Positions 10,819 through 21,672 of a stretch of DNA of 64,000 nt are shown here, piece after piece; positions within the stretch are counted from its first letter, which is position 1; every line of letters begins with the position of its first letter. Under the pieces are notes generated by a model. It searched no databases. It had not been told where the DNA came from and saw nothing but the letters and a program-made list of their open reading frames with translations. Source of the stretch: Lophium mytilinum. Its lineage: Eukaryota; Ascomycota; Dothideomycetes; Mytilinidiales; Mytilinidiaceae. The position numbers and the translations under genes were made by a program. Where the stretch lies: positions 2,232,001 through 2,296,000 of the forward strand of contig MU004183.1 of the NCBI GenBank assembly GCA_010093605.1. The letters run 5' to 3'.

Positions 10819-11365
10819 ATGTCAGTGTTCCGCCAACCAGCCCGCCTAGGCTCAAGCTTCCTCCGACCCTTCCTACGCACCTCTCCCAGAACTACCTTCC
10901 AACCCTCCCACAGCCGCCTCGCCTTCGGAGACTACGGCAGCGGCGATGGCAGCCCCGTCGGCGAGAACCCGAAAGATCAGGGCACAAGCCGGCCCTCCAG
11001 GGACCTCGAACACCCCGGCGCGAAAGCTCCCGATACCAGCTCCTCGAAAGGCGAGGACTCGAAGGAGAGCAAGCCGTCGTCATCGTCCTCATCAGCTACC
11101 GATTCTGGAGAGAAGAAGCAGGGAAAGGGGCCACAGCCGAAGATCTATAGCGAGCGTCCACCAGCGGAGGAGACCGACGATGTGAAGCAGCATAACGAGG
11201 AGATGAAGAATAGGCACGATAAGCCGAAGGAGCAGACAACGAAGGACAACTTGGATATTGGTATGTTAAAGTTAAAATGTTCTCTTTTAAGCACCCTATT
11301 TGAAGCTCTCATTCCCTATTTGCGAATCACGCTGACATCTTGCAGGCAGTAAGAGCGATAAATAG
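10819..11365 (+). CDS. Small predicted mitochondrial protein, function unknown
   Basis: Exons are 10819..11260 and 11346..11365 (intron GTATGT..TGCAG), giving 153 residues that end in DNLDIGSKSDK. The N-terminus (MSVFRQPARLGSSFLRPFLR) is Arg-rich, lacks acidic residues and alternates Arg with hydrophobics, as matrix-targeting sequences do. The mature part is highly charged and low-complexity (Ser run, then EETDDVKQHNEEMKNRHDKP), so it is probably an unstructured or accessory protein. I do not recognise the family. The last coding exon is only 20 nt. The start chosen is the one giving the presequence; frames further upstream lack a matching context. Confidence 0.72.
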
Positions 11366-12189
11366 GGTTGGATCATGGGCCCGGCTCTGCGTAGACGCAA
11401 AAGCTTCCAAGCCTTCATACCTTTGTACATACTGTAATTCTAAGTCTCAGCGGGCGTTTATTTCTGCCATCAGCTTGAAAGACTGGCTGCTTTACAGTAA
11501 CAATGAAGTTAAACAATTGAGTTGGAGTCTTTGTCCCACATGCAAATCTGAGACGGCGTAAATGAAAACGGCGTCATCGCCTGGTCGTCTCCATGTTCTA
11601 GAGGGGCCATTACTGCTGTGGCTTGACCGGCGGCCTTGAAATAAAACTTTGTGGGCAGGAGTGATGTCAACGCCCGTGCGTGCAGTAGAGCCGGGCTAAA
11701 GTAATACGCCTTTTCCGTAGAGCTTTATAAACAATACGCAACGTATCACTGTATCAAAATCCACGTGCAGATCTCGTCTGAGCACTTGGCCTCCAAACAG
11801 TAAAATCAAAGTTAAAATTCCACCCTGTCGTGCTTGGTTAGTGTGACGTTGGTGAGAGGTAGCTTGTATTATTGCTGTAAGCAGCTTATTACAGTGGCCC
11901 GTAGAAAATCGTACAGTCAGCCAAGCTATAGCATCCGTCTTTGAATATGATACCGTAAATTACATTACGCACGTATTAATGTACCCCGCAAACAGATGGC
12001 GGCATGGACAAAACAAATGCCATCAGAGCAGCAGCGGCCCACATCCTTGTCTGTTCGCTAAATACGTCACAACGTCCTCATTCTCCAACCTCCCTCGTAC
12101 TTCCTCCCCACATCCAAAACTCTTCTTCATTCTCGCTCACCACATCCTCAACACCATTCAACTACCTCTCATCAAACACCGTTGCAGCT
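11366..12189. other. Intergenic region, nothing recognised
   Basis: AT-rich flank without gene-like frames. The last ~120 bases are pyrimidine-rich (many TCC/CTC runs), typical of the leader of highly expressed ascomycete genes such as the following Ish1-repeat gene. Confidence 0.55.
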
Positions 12190-13577
12190 ATGAGGTTCTC
12201 TTTCGCTTCCACTTTGGTGGTTGCACTCGCCGCTGAAGGCGCCGTCGCGTCTACCTGGTTTGGCAAGACTGGTACGTGAATACATGTGTGCCAGCATCGT
12301 GGCAAATCGATGTAGTCTACTATGAGCTTTGGCTAACAGTTATAGTCTACAACAAATGGCACGAGACTGAGCTAGAGCGATGGCTATCGGACAACAACGT
12401 CCCATACCCTACTCCTGCGGACCGTAAAGACCTGGAAAACCTCGTCAAATCCAACTGGAATGACAAGGTCGTGACACCCTACAACAGCTGGGACACCAAG
12501 CAGCTGCAGAACTATCTCACTACCAAGGGTTACCAGGCCAAGAAAGGCACCGAGAAGAACAAGGATGGATTGGTTGCTCAAGTGAAGAGCTATTGGTCTG
12601 ACACGGAGGAGTCTGTGAACAGCGCATACTCCAATGTTCGTGACTGGATCTTCGATAGGTACGGTTCAACCAAATTATTCTGTATGGACAATAGACTGAC
12701 ACTCTCTAGCTGGACCGACTCGCAACTGAAGTCCTATGCCGACAAGAATGGCATTCCAGTCCCCCAACCCCGGACGCGTGATTCTCTCCTCAAGACTGTC
12801 CGCGAGAACTACCAATCCGCAGCCAACAAGGTCGGCGAGACTGCTGCCTACCCTGGCAACTGGCTCTACGAGTCTTGGACCGAGTCCGAACTCAAGTCTT
12901 TCCTCGACGAGCGTGGCATCCCTGCTCCTCAACCAAGCACCCGTGACAAGCTGGTTGCCTCCGTTCGCCGTAACTCTTACCTCGCCTCCAAGGACGCGTC
13001 TGCGAAAGCCAGCGTCGCTTCCGCTTCCATCGCCTCTGCCAAAGCCAGCCTAAGTGACCTTGTCTTCGACGCCTGGTCAGATTCGCAAATCAAGGATTGG
13101 GCCGACAAGAACGGCATCAAGGTTCCACAAGGTAGCAAGCGTAACGAGCTCGTTGCTCTTGCCCGCAAGCACCGTGCCGCGTTCCTCGGTGACAACGTTG
13201 CATCCTCCGCTAGCTCCGCCTACGGTGCTGCTACTTCCCAGGCCGGCAACTATGGCGCTCAAGCCACCGACGGCGCCGTCAGCTACTTCGACTGGATCCG
13301 GGCTCAGCTCGGTCTCCTCGGCGCTGATGCTTCGGCTTCGTACGTCAGCGCTACCAACGCTGCCTCAAGTGCTGCTTCCAGTGCATCCGTTTCCGGGAGC
13401 AAGAGTGGGTACAGTGCCTCGAGCGTGGCTAGCAAGAGTGGTAAGAGCGGTGTCTCTTCCGCCTCCAAAGGTGCGAAGAAGGCCAGCGATGCTGCGACCG
13501 AGAGCGCCACCCAGGGCAAGAACCGCGTTGGTGAGGCTGCTCAGAAGGCGACCGACTACATCAAGGAGGAGTTGTAA
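12190..13577 (+). CDS. ish1: Secretory-pathway Ish1-repeat stress protein (Msc1/Ish1 type)
   Basis: Exons are 12190..12271, 12346..12658 and 12710..13577, giving 420 residues. The N-terminus MRFSFASTLVVALAAEGAVA is a signal peptide. Five Ish1-type repeats follow. They include YNKWHETELERWLSDNNVPY, YNSWDTKQLQNYLTTKGY, DSWTDSQLKSYADKNGIPVP, YESWTESELKSFLDERGIPA and DAWSDSQIKDWADKNGIKVP. The C-terminus is Ala/Ser-rich. Fission yeast Ish1 and budding yeast Msc1 share these repeats; Ish1 is a stress-induced nuclear-envelope protein. The second intron (12659..12709) is 51 nt, in frame and stop-free. Splicing it joins GATAG to CTGG and restores the repeat start DSW, so it is called as an intron. Confidence 0.93.
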
Positions 13578-15080
13578 AGGTGTGCGTAAAGCAACTCGAA
13601 CACATCGTATGATGGACTTCTCAAACATCTCCTTAGGGTGCTATTGCGCCCTGAGGTGATTAAATCACGATTCATGACGACGGCGTCGGCAATGAAAAGA
13701 AATCAAAACGGGTATGGAGTGAGAGGAAATGGGAGCGTGTGTACTACTAGGTTTCAAATCGGAACTATTGCCCTTATGCTCTGGCCTCTTGCTTTTGGTG
13801 GTGGACAGGAAGGATGATGGGTAGATAGTTTTTCGTAGTTAGTGCAATCAAAACTGGTTGCTATGAATCTTGGCCGTGCGTCTAGAATGCAGTGATCTCG
13901 AATTTTATGCTACATGTCTATGTCGCCGGAAGCTGTCAAGGCGGTCTAATTTGCGCGTAGGAATACGGGATGCTGCATCTCGAGTTTCATTGAGGTGCCG
14001 AAATACTGTAGACTGTGGCAGAAACAAGCTTGTGGCACGCATTGGAACATTTCCTAATTCGCAATCGGGGACGTTTTGTGCTATGTTTAGGTTTCCAACA
14101 GATTGCTGGAGCATCACAGAGAGGGTACGCCTTGTAGTTCAAACCCTTTTCGAACCCGGCCTGGATCGTGAGGTTTAGGCTTCTACATCGTGACCAGAGT
14201 GATAGCGAAGCGCGGGGCTATCTCAAACAGCAACATGGCGTGGAGGTCTCTGATCATACATTGAGGTATCCCGAGCAAAGGCAAGCAAGAATGACGGGAT
14301 GCGAAAAGCAGTGCAAGTGGTAGGTAACAGGATTATGTATCGAGACTCAGGTGGAAGATGGAGTTTTCGCGAGAGTGGCCAATGAGACACTAGGCTAGCT
14401 AACACTGATCTTCTTCTCGCAACTTCATCTCGTCCCACTCCATCCCATTTACAACTTTTTTGTCCGCTGCAATCAAGTCCTAGTGCCCCATCTTGAACCA
14501 ATTTCTTCAGTTGATTTTGCCACTATTGAGGTGGTAATCCAAAACCTAAATCTCCGGCCCTAGACTCTAACTCCTAGATTGGCATTGCGACAGATGCGCC
14601 TGAAGACCTCTAGCAGCCTACAACCTTTCGAAGTTCGTTTGCCAGGTCACGATCCCTCGATTCTTACATCCGTATTATTGTCACTGTATAAGCAGGTTTC
14701 TTCCCAGCTACCTCCGTCTCCGTTAGCCTGTTATAGATCATCCTCATGTGCTAAAATGAGCAGCCACCTATTCTACAGGACATCATGATGTTTACATCGT
14801 AGATCTCGTCGATACTTATGGATCTGAAGAACTCTTCACAAACTAGTAGCATCTAGATCCTTGCACCCTAATCTAAAGCTCTCAAAGGTTAATCCAGATA
14901 GGGCATTACCGGTAGAGACATCCTGGAATCCGAAACTAACCTTCGAAATCCTGTTACCGTCCGAAATGTTCCACGCCAACCGCACATTCCATTGACAACA
15001 ATTCCCTCGATGATGCCAACTTGGCAGCAGTTGGCTTCTACGCCTCGGAAGTTGAGGCGAGTAAGCTTCGCGTCACATGT
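13578..15080. other. Intergenic region, no gene supported
   Basis: About 1.5 kb between the Ish1 gene and the tail of the minus-strand gene. Frames are short, lack conserved motifs and do not join by plausible introns. No repeat or RNA gene is recognised. Confidence 0.5.
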
Positions 15081-16939
15081 CTAGGTCGACGTCGTCCCGT
15101 CTGGTTCCTCATGCGTCTTGAAGGCCTCGAATCTCAGAAACCGAAGCGCGATCTGCTTCGCCAAATCGACTCTATCCTGGCTATTCTTCATGTTGTATTC
15201 AGGGCCCCGGTATACCCTCAACGGCTCCCTCGGACGAGGATGCTCGTGGTCCTCTAACCATACCATGAACTCCTCAGAGATATCGCTATGAATGAAATGT
15301 ACTTTCGTATAGTTCCAAACTAGAAGGTACGATTTGTATGGCAAGATCTCGCCGGCGTCATCCCTCTGTGAGGGTCCTTTTTGGGAGATCTCGCGCGTTT
15401 GTGTGGCCATCGTCAGCAGATGACTGACCTGTTGGCCAAGAACGTTGTCTTCGGTCATCCCGGGGTTAAGTCCCTTGTTCTCTGTCACAAGAAGCTTTTT
15501 GGCTCCTCGCCTGCGTATACAAACATCAGAGAAAGATTTTAGCTTGACTTTATTCCAGTAGAGTATCGATGTGCCTGAATAATGATGACTAGCAAACTGT
15601 AAGTCTCTCCACCCTTCCACTTGGGCATCATTCGTGAATACTCACCCTGTTTTGAATTTCATTTTGTGATTAGTCCCTTTCTGCAATATAGTTGCAATCC
15701 TGTCAAGGAATCCTTTTACCGCGCCGTCCACCTCGGACTCGTACCGGCCACGCTTGCTCTCTCTATCTGACTTTGTCAGTTCGTCTTCTGGCGGTTTGTA
15801 GTCCTCGTCGCTCGAGTCGTCTTGGTCCTCGGTACTCGAGTCTCCAGCGCCCATTCTGTCGCTATCCGGGTACTCATCGCCTGGAACATCGGAATCTACG
15901 TCCTCAACATCTCGACCCTCAGTATCTAGGTCTTCAACTTCAGTCTCTAGTTCCTCAGCATCCGAGACCTCCAATTCGTCATCTTTATCCTGGTCCTTGG
16001 TACCGTATTCTGCAGACTGCGTTTCAAAGTAGGCAGAGTCAAACCGGTCTTGAATATCATACTTGGAAATCTCCGTGTGACTCTCCTCTCGGTACAGGGG
16101 AAGGTCCAAATCCTCGTCGGGCTGACTCCGATTTCCTGCCCACCTGTTTGATACAAAGTTGTGCTTCTGATCGGCTCTCAAAATTTCAGCAACGGTTTCA
16201 GCCCTTCGTTTCGATGGATGATGCTCAGATGATGAGCTCGAACCCGAGCTAACCTGGTTTCGGTGTCGTTTTCGGTCCTCTTGAGGATATTCATTCACAC
16301 CGTCTTGTTTTTTGGACTCTTCTGGTCCTTGGTTCAGAATTGGTTCAGAATCAGCCACGGAATAGGAGGAGATGATGGGAACTCTTTTTCTGACGGTGGG
16401 GATCCGCTTCCAAGCTGCTCTTCTGAGCTCTTCGACCAACTTTCGTATCCCGTGTTATCAGTAGTGCATGACGGCAATATATCTGGTGAGCTCCCTGCTT
16501 GTGTAAACGTAGGGACTTGGCCTGCAGAGTCCGTCGATTCTTGGCTGGCCTCTTCATGGTTGGTTTCCCTCCAGTCGTAGTCTCTCCGACCGCCTTCGCC
16601 GTCATGAACTGGACTACTGGAATCCTGATCATGGAATGCTATCAGAGATGTGTAGAAGCTTAGGAGCTTTACTTCATCGTCCATCCATCCCACTGCGTTC
16701 TGAACCTCTTTCCATGACAGTCCGAAGTCCTTATCGATCTCGGCAAATATCCTCCTTTCCACATTAGAGATATCATCAGGCAGTTCCCACCGATTCGTGC
16801 TCAAATCATGTTGTTCAATGAACAGCCATTTCAGATGTTCTGTACTCCAATGGCTTCCAGAATTCCCGGTAGATTGCTCCACTGGATTAAATATCCCTGG
16901 CCCATATGTTTCAGTCTTTTTCGATTTACGTTTTGCCAT
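15081..16939 (-). CDS. Hypothetical acidic, probably nuclear protein; reading frame interrupted at an 11-bp duplication
   Basis: Read from 16939 downward, the N-terminus (MAKRKSKKTETYGPGIFN) is followed by a Trp-containing helical segment (HWSTEHLKWLFIEQHDL ... LSWKEVQNAVGWMDDEV) that loosely resembles a SANT/Myb fold. A Ser-rich linker, a long Asp/Glu-rich stretch (about 15900-15990) and a conserved-looking C-terminal region (ILYWNKVKLKSFSDV..., LPYKSYLLVWNYTKVHFIHS) follow. A normal intron lies at 15645..15589 (GTGAGT..CTAG). At 16350..16329 the 11-mer TTCTGAACCAA (minus strand) is present twice head to tail. The second copy shifts frame and gives TGA, and the following frame continues exactly as if one copy were absent (596 residues then). 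An 86 nt intron with a weak GTTTAC donor ending near 16423 could also bridge the frames. I recognise no family. Confidence 0.6.
16329..16350. repeat. Exact 11-bp tandem duplication inside a coding region
   Basis: On the plus strand TTGGTTCAGAA occurs at 16329..16339 and again at 16340..16350. Because 11 is not a multiple of three, it moves the minus-strand gene out of frame. This suggests a recent replication-slippage event, a sequencing or assembly error, or an intron that removes it. Confidence 0.9.
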
Positions 16940-17255
16940 GGGTGGTAGGAAAAACCTTGGGTGTCATGTAGGACGTTTCAGGGGTTTGTGTTCGTAGAGC
17001 ACTCCCATGCTGATTGATATCTTCATAGCCACAAGGCAAACAAACAACTCTATACATTCACCTGACTGTTTTGCTCTCGGTTTCCGGCGGCCGAGCCTGT
17101 ACCTGAGGAAAGTAACGGGAAATGATAAGAGGAAACCTCACATTAGAACCTGTAGGTGGCTGTCCGAGTCATCCGAGGCCAGTCCCAAATCTGGAAGGCA
17201 ATTATATCCTACTTCCCTCGGCAGAGATTACAGCGAGGGCAACCTTTTGGACTAG

Positions 17256-18967
17256 CGCGAACGAGCTAGCCAGCAAGCGACCATTCATCAATCCAACCGC
17301 TGTTTACACTCCAGCAACCACCCCCGTCACTTTACAACACAGCAGCAACTGCTCGACTTGTCTCGGGCTCCTACTGTGGCAAGGACGCTCCTTGGAAACT
17401 TGCTTTCAAGTGGGTATAGGTCATACGACGACGCGCTTGTCCTTCATGCACTCGAGGAGTCAGATTCTTTGGAGGCCATCCGTCTTTGCTGTTCACGTCT
17501 TGGTTTGAAAGCAGCACCGGCAGGGCAACGATTTGACTATGTTGTCTTCCTAGTAAGCGTCTCACCAAGCCCACTGTGCCAGTCTACGCTAACAATAATT
17601 TAGAATGTGCCTCTCAAACGCGCGATCAGGATCGCAGGAAGGCATGTCGACGACGATCTTGAAAGCGATTGTGATGATGAGGACTGGTCTCTCGACATTT
17701 CCTCCGGCTCTCCCATAAGCGACCCGCAGCGTCCGCAAGCTGAGTGTCGGGAGGTGCTATCCCAACATGTCCGCGTTCTATTTGCGTCAGAGGCTCGTCA
17801 TTTCACAATTCGACGGCCCCAGGATCTGCGGGAGGCTCTTGGATACATATTGGATTGCAAAGAGCAGCTCGAATCTCCTCGCGGCGCGCTCTTACCTCCT
17901 CGCGAGACCGATGGTCAATTGCTAGAGCAACTGAGGACGGGGAGCCTGTATAACATCGACTTCAAGGAGTGCATGGAGGCTCTTTCAAGGGACTGCATGG
18001 CTGATGTGGTCATTGAGCTGTGCAGGCCGTTTGATTTCGCACCGGTCTACCGCTCAGACGGTTTTTTTGTCTGGTTCCAGGTATGCGCAAACACCCCCTC
18101 CGGAAGGCTTAGAGTACTCTGTCATGGATTTGCGTACGCTTTCTTGGAACTACCCTCGGACCGTAAGGTGTTTCCAAGAATTGGAATCATGTTTGACTTT
18201 CTATAAGTTCGCTGGGCCGCCTTGACCCTGAACGGATATCATTCACAGAACACCCACGGATAGTGACGAGATAGTGTGCACAGATCTATGGCGAAGGGCT
18301 GCATATACAAAGAACAGACAAGCTAATGATGACACAGCAAAAAGGCGTACGAGCCTTGAAGATATACCGTGTCGACTCCTACTTGGGATCTGTAATGCGA
18401 CCTCATCCCATCTCTAAGTCAGTCGCTGTCACAGGACTAAAGATCGGCCCTGGAGATAGCACAATCGAGGATCTCAAGCGCGGTGACTTCTCCGAGTATC
18501 ATTTAGAAGGGCTGGATCCGGCGGCCCTCTACCTTGAGCGCACGATTGACGTGGATTACCTGCCCAAGAAATGCGTCATGTTCAATCTGAGCAAAGAGGG
18601 CGCACTGCATGCGCTCATGGAAAAACTGCTCCGCCACCGCGCCGAGACTATAGAGCTACTGCGGTCCCAGCCGCCGAAGGCGAAGGCGAAGTTGAGAAAG
18701 AGGGCCGATGAGGTGCCAAAGACGGCTTCAGTACGTATGACCACATCAAGTCGCATCCGGAAACCGCGACAGAGGGCTCGAGAGCCACCTCTGATGAAGC
18801 AAGCTATTCTTAACAATGCGGTAAAACTACTCCCCTTTCCCTTCATGTATCAAGACTGACGTATGCAGGAAAAGTACCCTAGGCCCCCAGAAGAGAGTGA
18901 TTCGGCCTCTTCCTCAGATGACAAAAAGGTGAACACTTCACAGAAGTGTGGAGATGATCTAGCTTGA
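17256..18967 (+). CDS. Hypothetical multi-exon protein, 5' end unresolved
   Basis: Best-supported exons are ~17256..17552, 17604..18080, 18338..18820 and 18869..18967. Splice signals are GTAAGC..TTTAG, GTATGC..CACAG and GTAAAA..GCAG. The frame reads RTLLGNLLSSGYRSYDDALV, then KRAIRIAGRHVDDDLESDCD, LREALGYILDCKEQLESP and, after the third splice, ALKIYRVDSYLGSVMRPHPI. The tail is basic and then Ser/Asp-rich. No ATG exists in the first exon's frame back to a stop at 17253, so an upstream exon or a later start is needed. The 257 nt third gap is long for this window and may hide a small exon. It starts close to the divergent gene at 16939, with which it may share a promoter. No family is recognised. 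Confidence 0.5.
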
Positions 18968-19183
18968 GTTGGCATGGGTCCATTTGCTTCCTATCGCGGA
19001 GAGTGCTCCGGCGTAGTATCAGTATCCAGATGAGATGGAAAATCCTCAAGGATGCAAACGAGGAGCGATTCAGAGCGTTTACTAAGTATTCCCCATGCCA
19101 AAGGAGTGTCAACAGAATAACAAGAATGTCTTGAAAAGAGCCTTCATCTACCCACTTGAGCTGCCCGTACCCCTTCCCATCTG

Positions 19184-20020
19184 CTACTTCCCCTGCCTCC
19201 TCCTCCTCACCTCCCGGTTCCACGAATCCACCAAATCCTCCGTCGCTATCCTCGCCAACCGACCCGCCACATCCCAATCATGCCTCAGCCTCTCCCACTC
19301 CTGCGCCTCCTTCTCCAACCCCCTCGCCTCCCTCTCCCACCTCCCCTTCTCCTTCTCGCACCTCTCTCTCTCCTTCCCCCACCTCAACATCTCCTGCCCC
19401 TTCCTCTGCATAACCTCCCGCGCCGCCCCCATCTCCTCCATCGCCCTCCGCCTCTCCCCCTCCGCCTTATACATCTCATGCCCCGCGCTCACCCCCGCCG
19501 CCTTCGCATTCCCCGCCACCAGCCGCGCATTATGCAGATTCCGCTCCGCCTCCCGCAGCGCCTTCGCGATCCGCTCTTCCCCCGCTGCCGTCTTGTCTTT
19601 GCAGTCCCGATATCGTGTGGTTAGTTTTTCCCCAAGGTAATCCGCGCTTTCGTAGTCGTCTTTGCAGGCTGCCACGGCGTTCGAGGCGTCGAGGCTTTCT
19701 TGGTGCGCGCGCGCGGAGGACTCCCGCCGGATTTTAGCGAGGTCTTTTGGGGGGGTGGTGGGGGGTGGGCTGAGGGAGGTGGAGCGGTGGGAGGCGCAGG
19801 GGGCCCTGCGTGTGCTGCCGAGGCAGGAGGGGCAGGGGTGGGCGCCGGCGGGGATGGAGGTGGAGGGGTCTGGGGGGGAGGTTGTGTAGGGAGGAGGGGG
19901 GTGGGTGGCGAGGTAGCCGGGGAGTGGAGTGGAGTCTGGGATTGGATTAGGGGGTGGTAGAGTTGGGGAGCTAGGCTCTGGGTCGGGGGGTGGGTCGATG
20001 TTGGCGGTGGAGTCGGGCAT
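19184..20020 (-). CDS. Proline-rich, coiled-coil protein with a PPxY motif, function unknown
   Basis: An intron-free 278-residue frame starts with MPDSTANIDPPPDPEPSSP. The first ~90 residues are Pro/Ser-rich with PPPPYTTSPPD, a PPxY-type ligand for WW domains such as those of Rsp5/Nedd4 ligases. A CPSCLGSTRRAPC stretch could bind metal but is isolated. Residues ~90-270 are almost continuous charged helix (AREVMQRKGQEMLRWGKERE and similar), predicted to form a coiled coil, ending in a basic RRRRQGK. The strong bias makes shadow frames on the other strand, but this one has the better start and the heptad-like pattern. An adaptor role is inferred from architecture only. Confidence 0.6.
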   Translation of the reverse strand: MPDSTANIDPPPDPEPSSPTLPPPNPIPDSTPLPGYLATHPPPPYTTSPPDPSTSIPAGAHPCPSCLGSTRRAPCASHRSTSLSPPPTTPPKDLAKIRRESSARAHQESLDASNAVAACKDDYESADYLGEKLTTRYRDCKDKTAAGEERIAKALREAERNLHNARLVAGNAKAAGVSAGHEMYKAEGERRRAMEEMGAAREVMQRKGQEMLRWGKERERCEKEKGRWEREARGLEKEAQEWERLRHDWDVAGRLARIATEDLVDSWNREVRRRRQGK

Positions 20021-21672
20021 TGTGTCTCTGCTTCGGCGAGGGCTTGGCTTGCTTGTATGAGGTTCGAGATGTTTATATGTAGTATGAACTCCTGTAGTCG
20101 ACGATGTTCTATAGAATTGCTGTATTTGCTTGGTGAAAGTTATGGATATATTGAAATTGATGGTTCTGTTGGAATAGTCGCTTGGTGAGCGGGAGAAGGT
20201 ATCTGCTGAGAAGCACGTAGACTGCGGCGTGGCCAGCTACATAGAATTTATGAGTGAAGGAGAGTAATATAGCTAGGCTAGACGCCAGCTTACCTGGCGG
20301 ATATGGGTGAAGGTTAGGCAAAATCCGTAGATGTTCAGGATTGGCCTGAAGGGTGTGAAACTGGACAAATTCTGTTGAAGCTAACGTAGTATTCATAAGA
20401 GAACATACACAGATTGATAGCCTAGCGCTGTAAGTAAAGGAACGCACTGTTCCTTCAAGAAACCATCTGCAAAGGCTGAGTTTTAATGCCGAAAACTAGG
20501 TGTGTTTCGCCGACGTGAGCTTCGAAAGAAGAATAAAAGTTACTGAAAAATGGCGACATAGGTGTAGGTATGAAACGATACTGGATTGATATTTCTATTG
20601 GGTACAAGGCTGGCAGTTTTTGCAATATAGAATCATCCTGAGATGTTCTTTCTCCGGTTTTCTGTAGAGATTACAAGCTTACTTAGGGGCGCCTGCGGAG
20701 GGAATTAATTAGTTTGGCAGACTGTTACTTCAACTAGATCGAGAAGCTGTTAAAAGAGCAAGGAAGGAGGTGTTACTTTTTGAGAGGGAGATGGAAATGG
20801 GCTGAAGTGGACAGACCGCGCCAAGCCTCGCTAGAAAAAGTTAAAATATCGCTGGCTTGCCCTGTCACCCAGCTCCGTCCCACAACATCACCTCCAGGCA
20901 TTCGGCATATTGGGGTCCAGTTAGCTCTGAAGTGGCAGAGGGCATTAGCATGATGCAAACGCAAAGAGCCTTGCCACATTCTTATGGCTGGCTGCTGCTA
21001 CGTCACCGCAACGCTGGCTGAGGCAGAACCTCCAGATACTGTATTGTAAGTCACGAAACATTACCTTTCTTTAGACAGTCACACGCCCCTGCCTATATGA
21101 TGATTACATGTTCAACAAGTTTCAAGACGGATCATAGAGACGTTTTTCGTACTTCTGTCTCAATGAACGAGAATTTTCTTCTGATCAATGGCACCCACTC
21201 ATTCGTTCTCATCACGACTACCACTTCAAGTATTGCATACTAATTGGGGAACAAACAGATACCCAAGGATCACGCGTGCACATATTTTTAGACCATAGCT
21301 AAAGCGAATCTTGCACTTTTATAATTTCACACTCGTCTGCCGAAGCTTTTCCGCCCATTTAACGCGTCGCATGAGCAATCGCGGAAGGAATTTGACAGCT
21401 ATAGTACAAGAGACAGCTGCGAAACCAAGCGTTTTGGAGTTTTAGAGAATGAGAAAACCCAGTGATAAAATGCAACCGTATAAGCGCCCACCCGAAGACG
21501 AAAACCGCCACCTGTTGCACTTGTTGCTTACTGTCCCATCCCATCCCATTCAGTCCCGAGTCCCAGCCAGTCATATCGCAACGTTAGATTTTGAAGAAGA
21601 TGTGTACCATGGCCGCCTGATCAAATGACTGCATCAGATCATCGGCGCTACATGTGGAACGAGTGCGGGTGT
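20021..21672. other. Intergenic region, possibly with untranslated exons
   Basis: About 1.65 kb with no convincing gene. On the minus strand a good intron signature occurs at 20293..20237, which could belong to a leader of the gene starting at 20020 or to a small unrecognised transcript. The remainder is AT-rich flank. Confidence 0.45.
20237..20293 (-). other. Candidate spliceosomal intron outside any called CDS
   Basis: On the minus strand GTAAGC opens at 20293 and CTATGTAG closes at 20237 (57 nt), the size and signals of introns elsewhere in the window. Flanking frames are open on both sides but show no recognisable protein. Confidence 0.3.

Noticed and set aside
13054-13659. 201-codon plus-strand frame overlapping the Ish1 gene
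   Set aside because: It is a +1 shadow of the Ser/Ala-rich repeat region and shows no Ish1 pattern of its own.
10264-18295. Shared ~19-bp motif GTGCACAGAYCTATGGC at about 10266 and 18279
   Set aside because: Similarity does not extend beyond the motif and no third convincing copy is present, so it may be chance.
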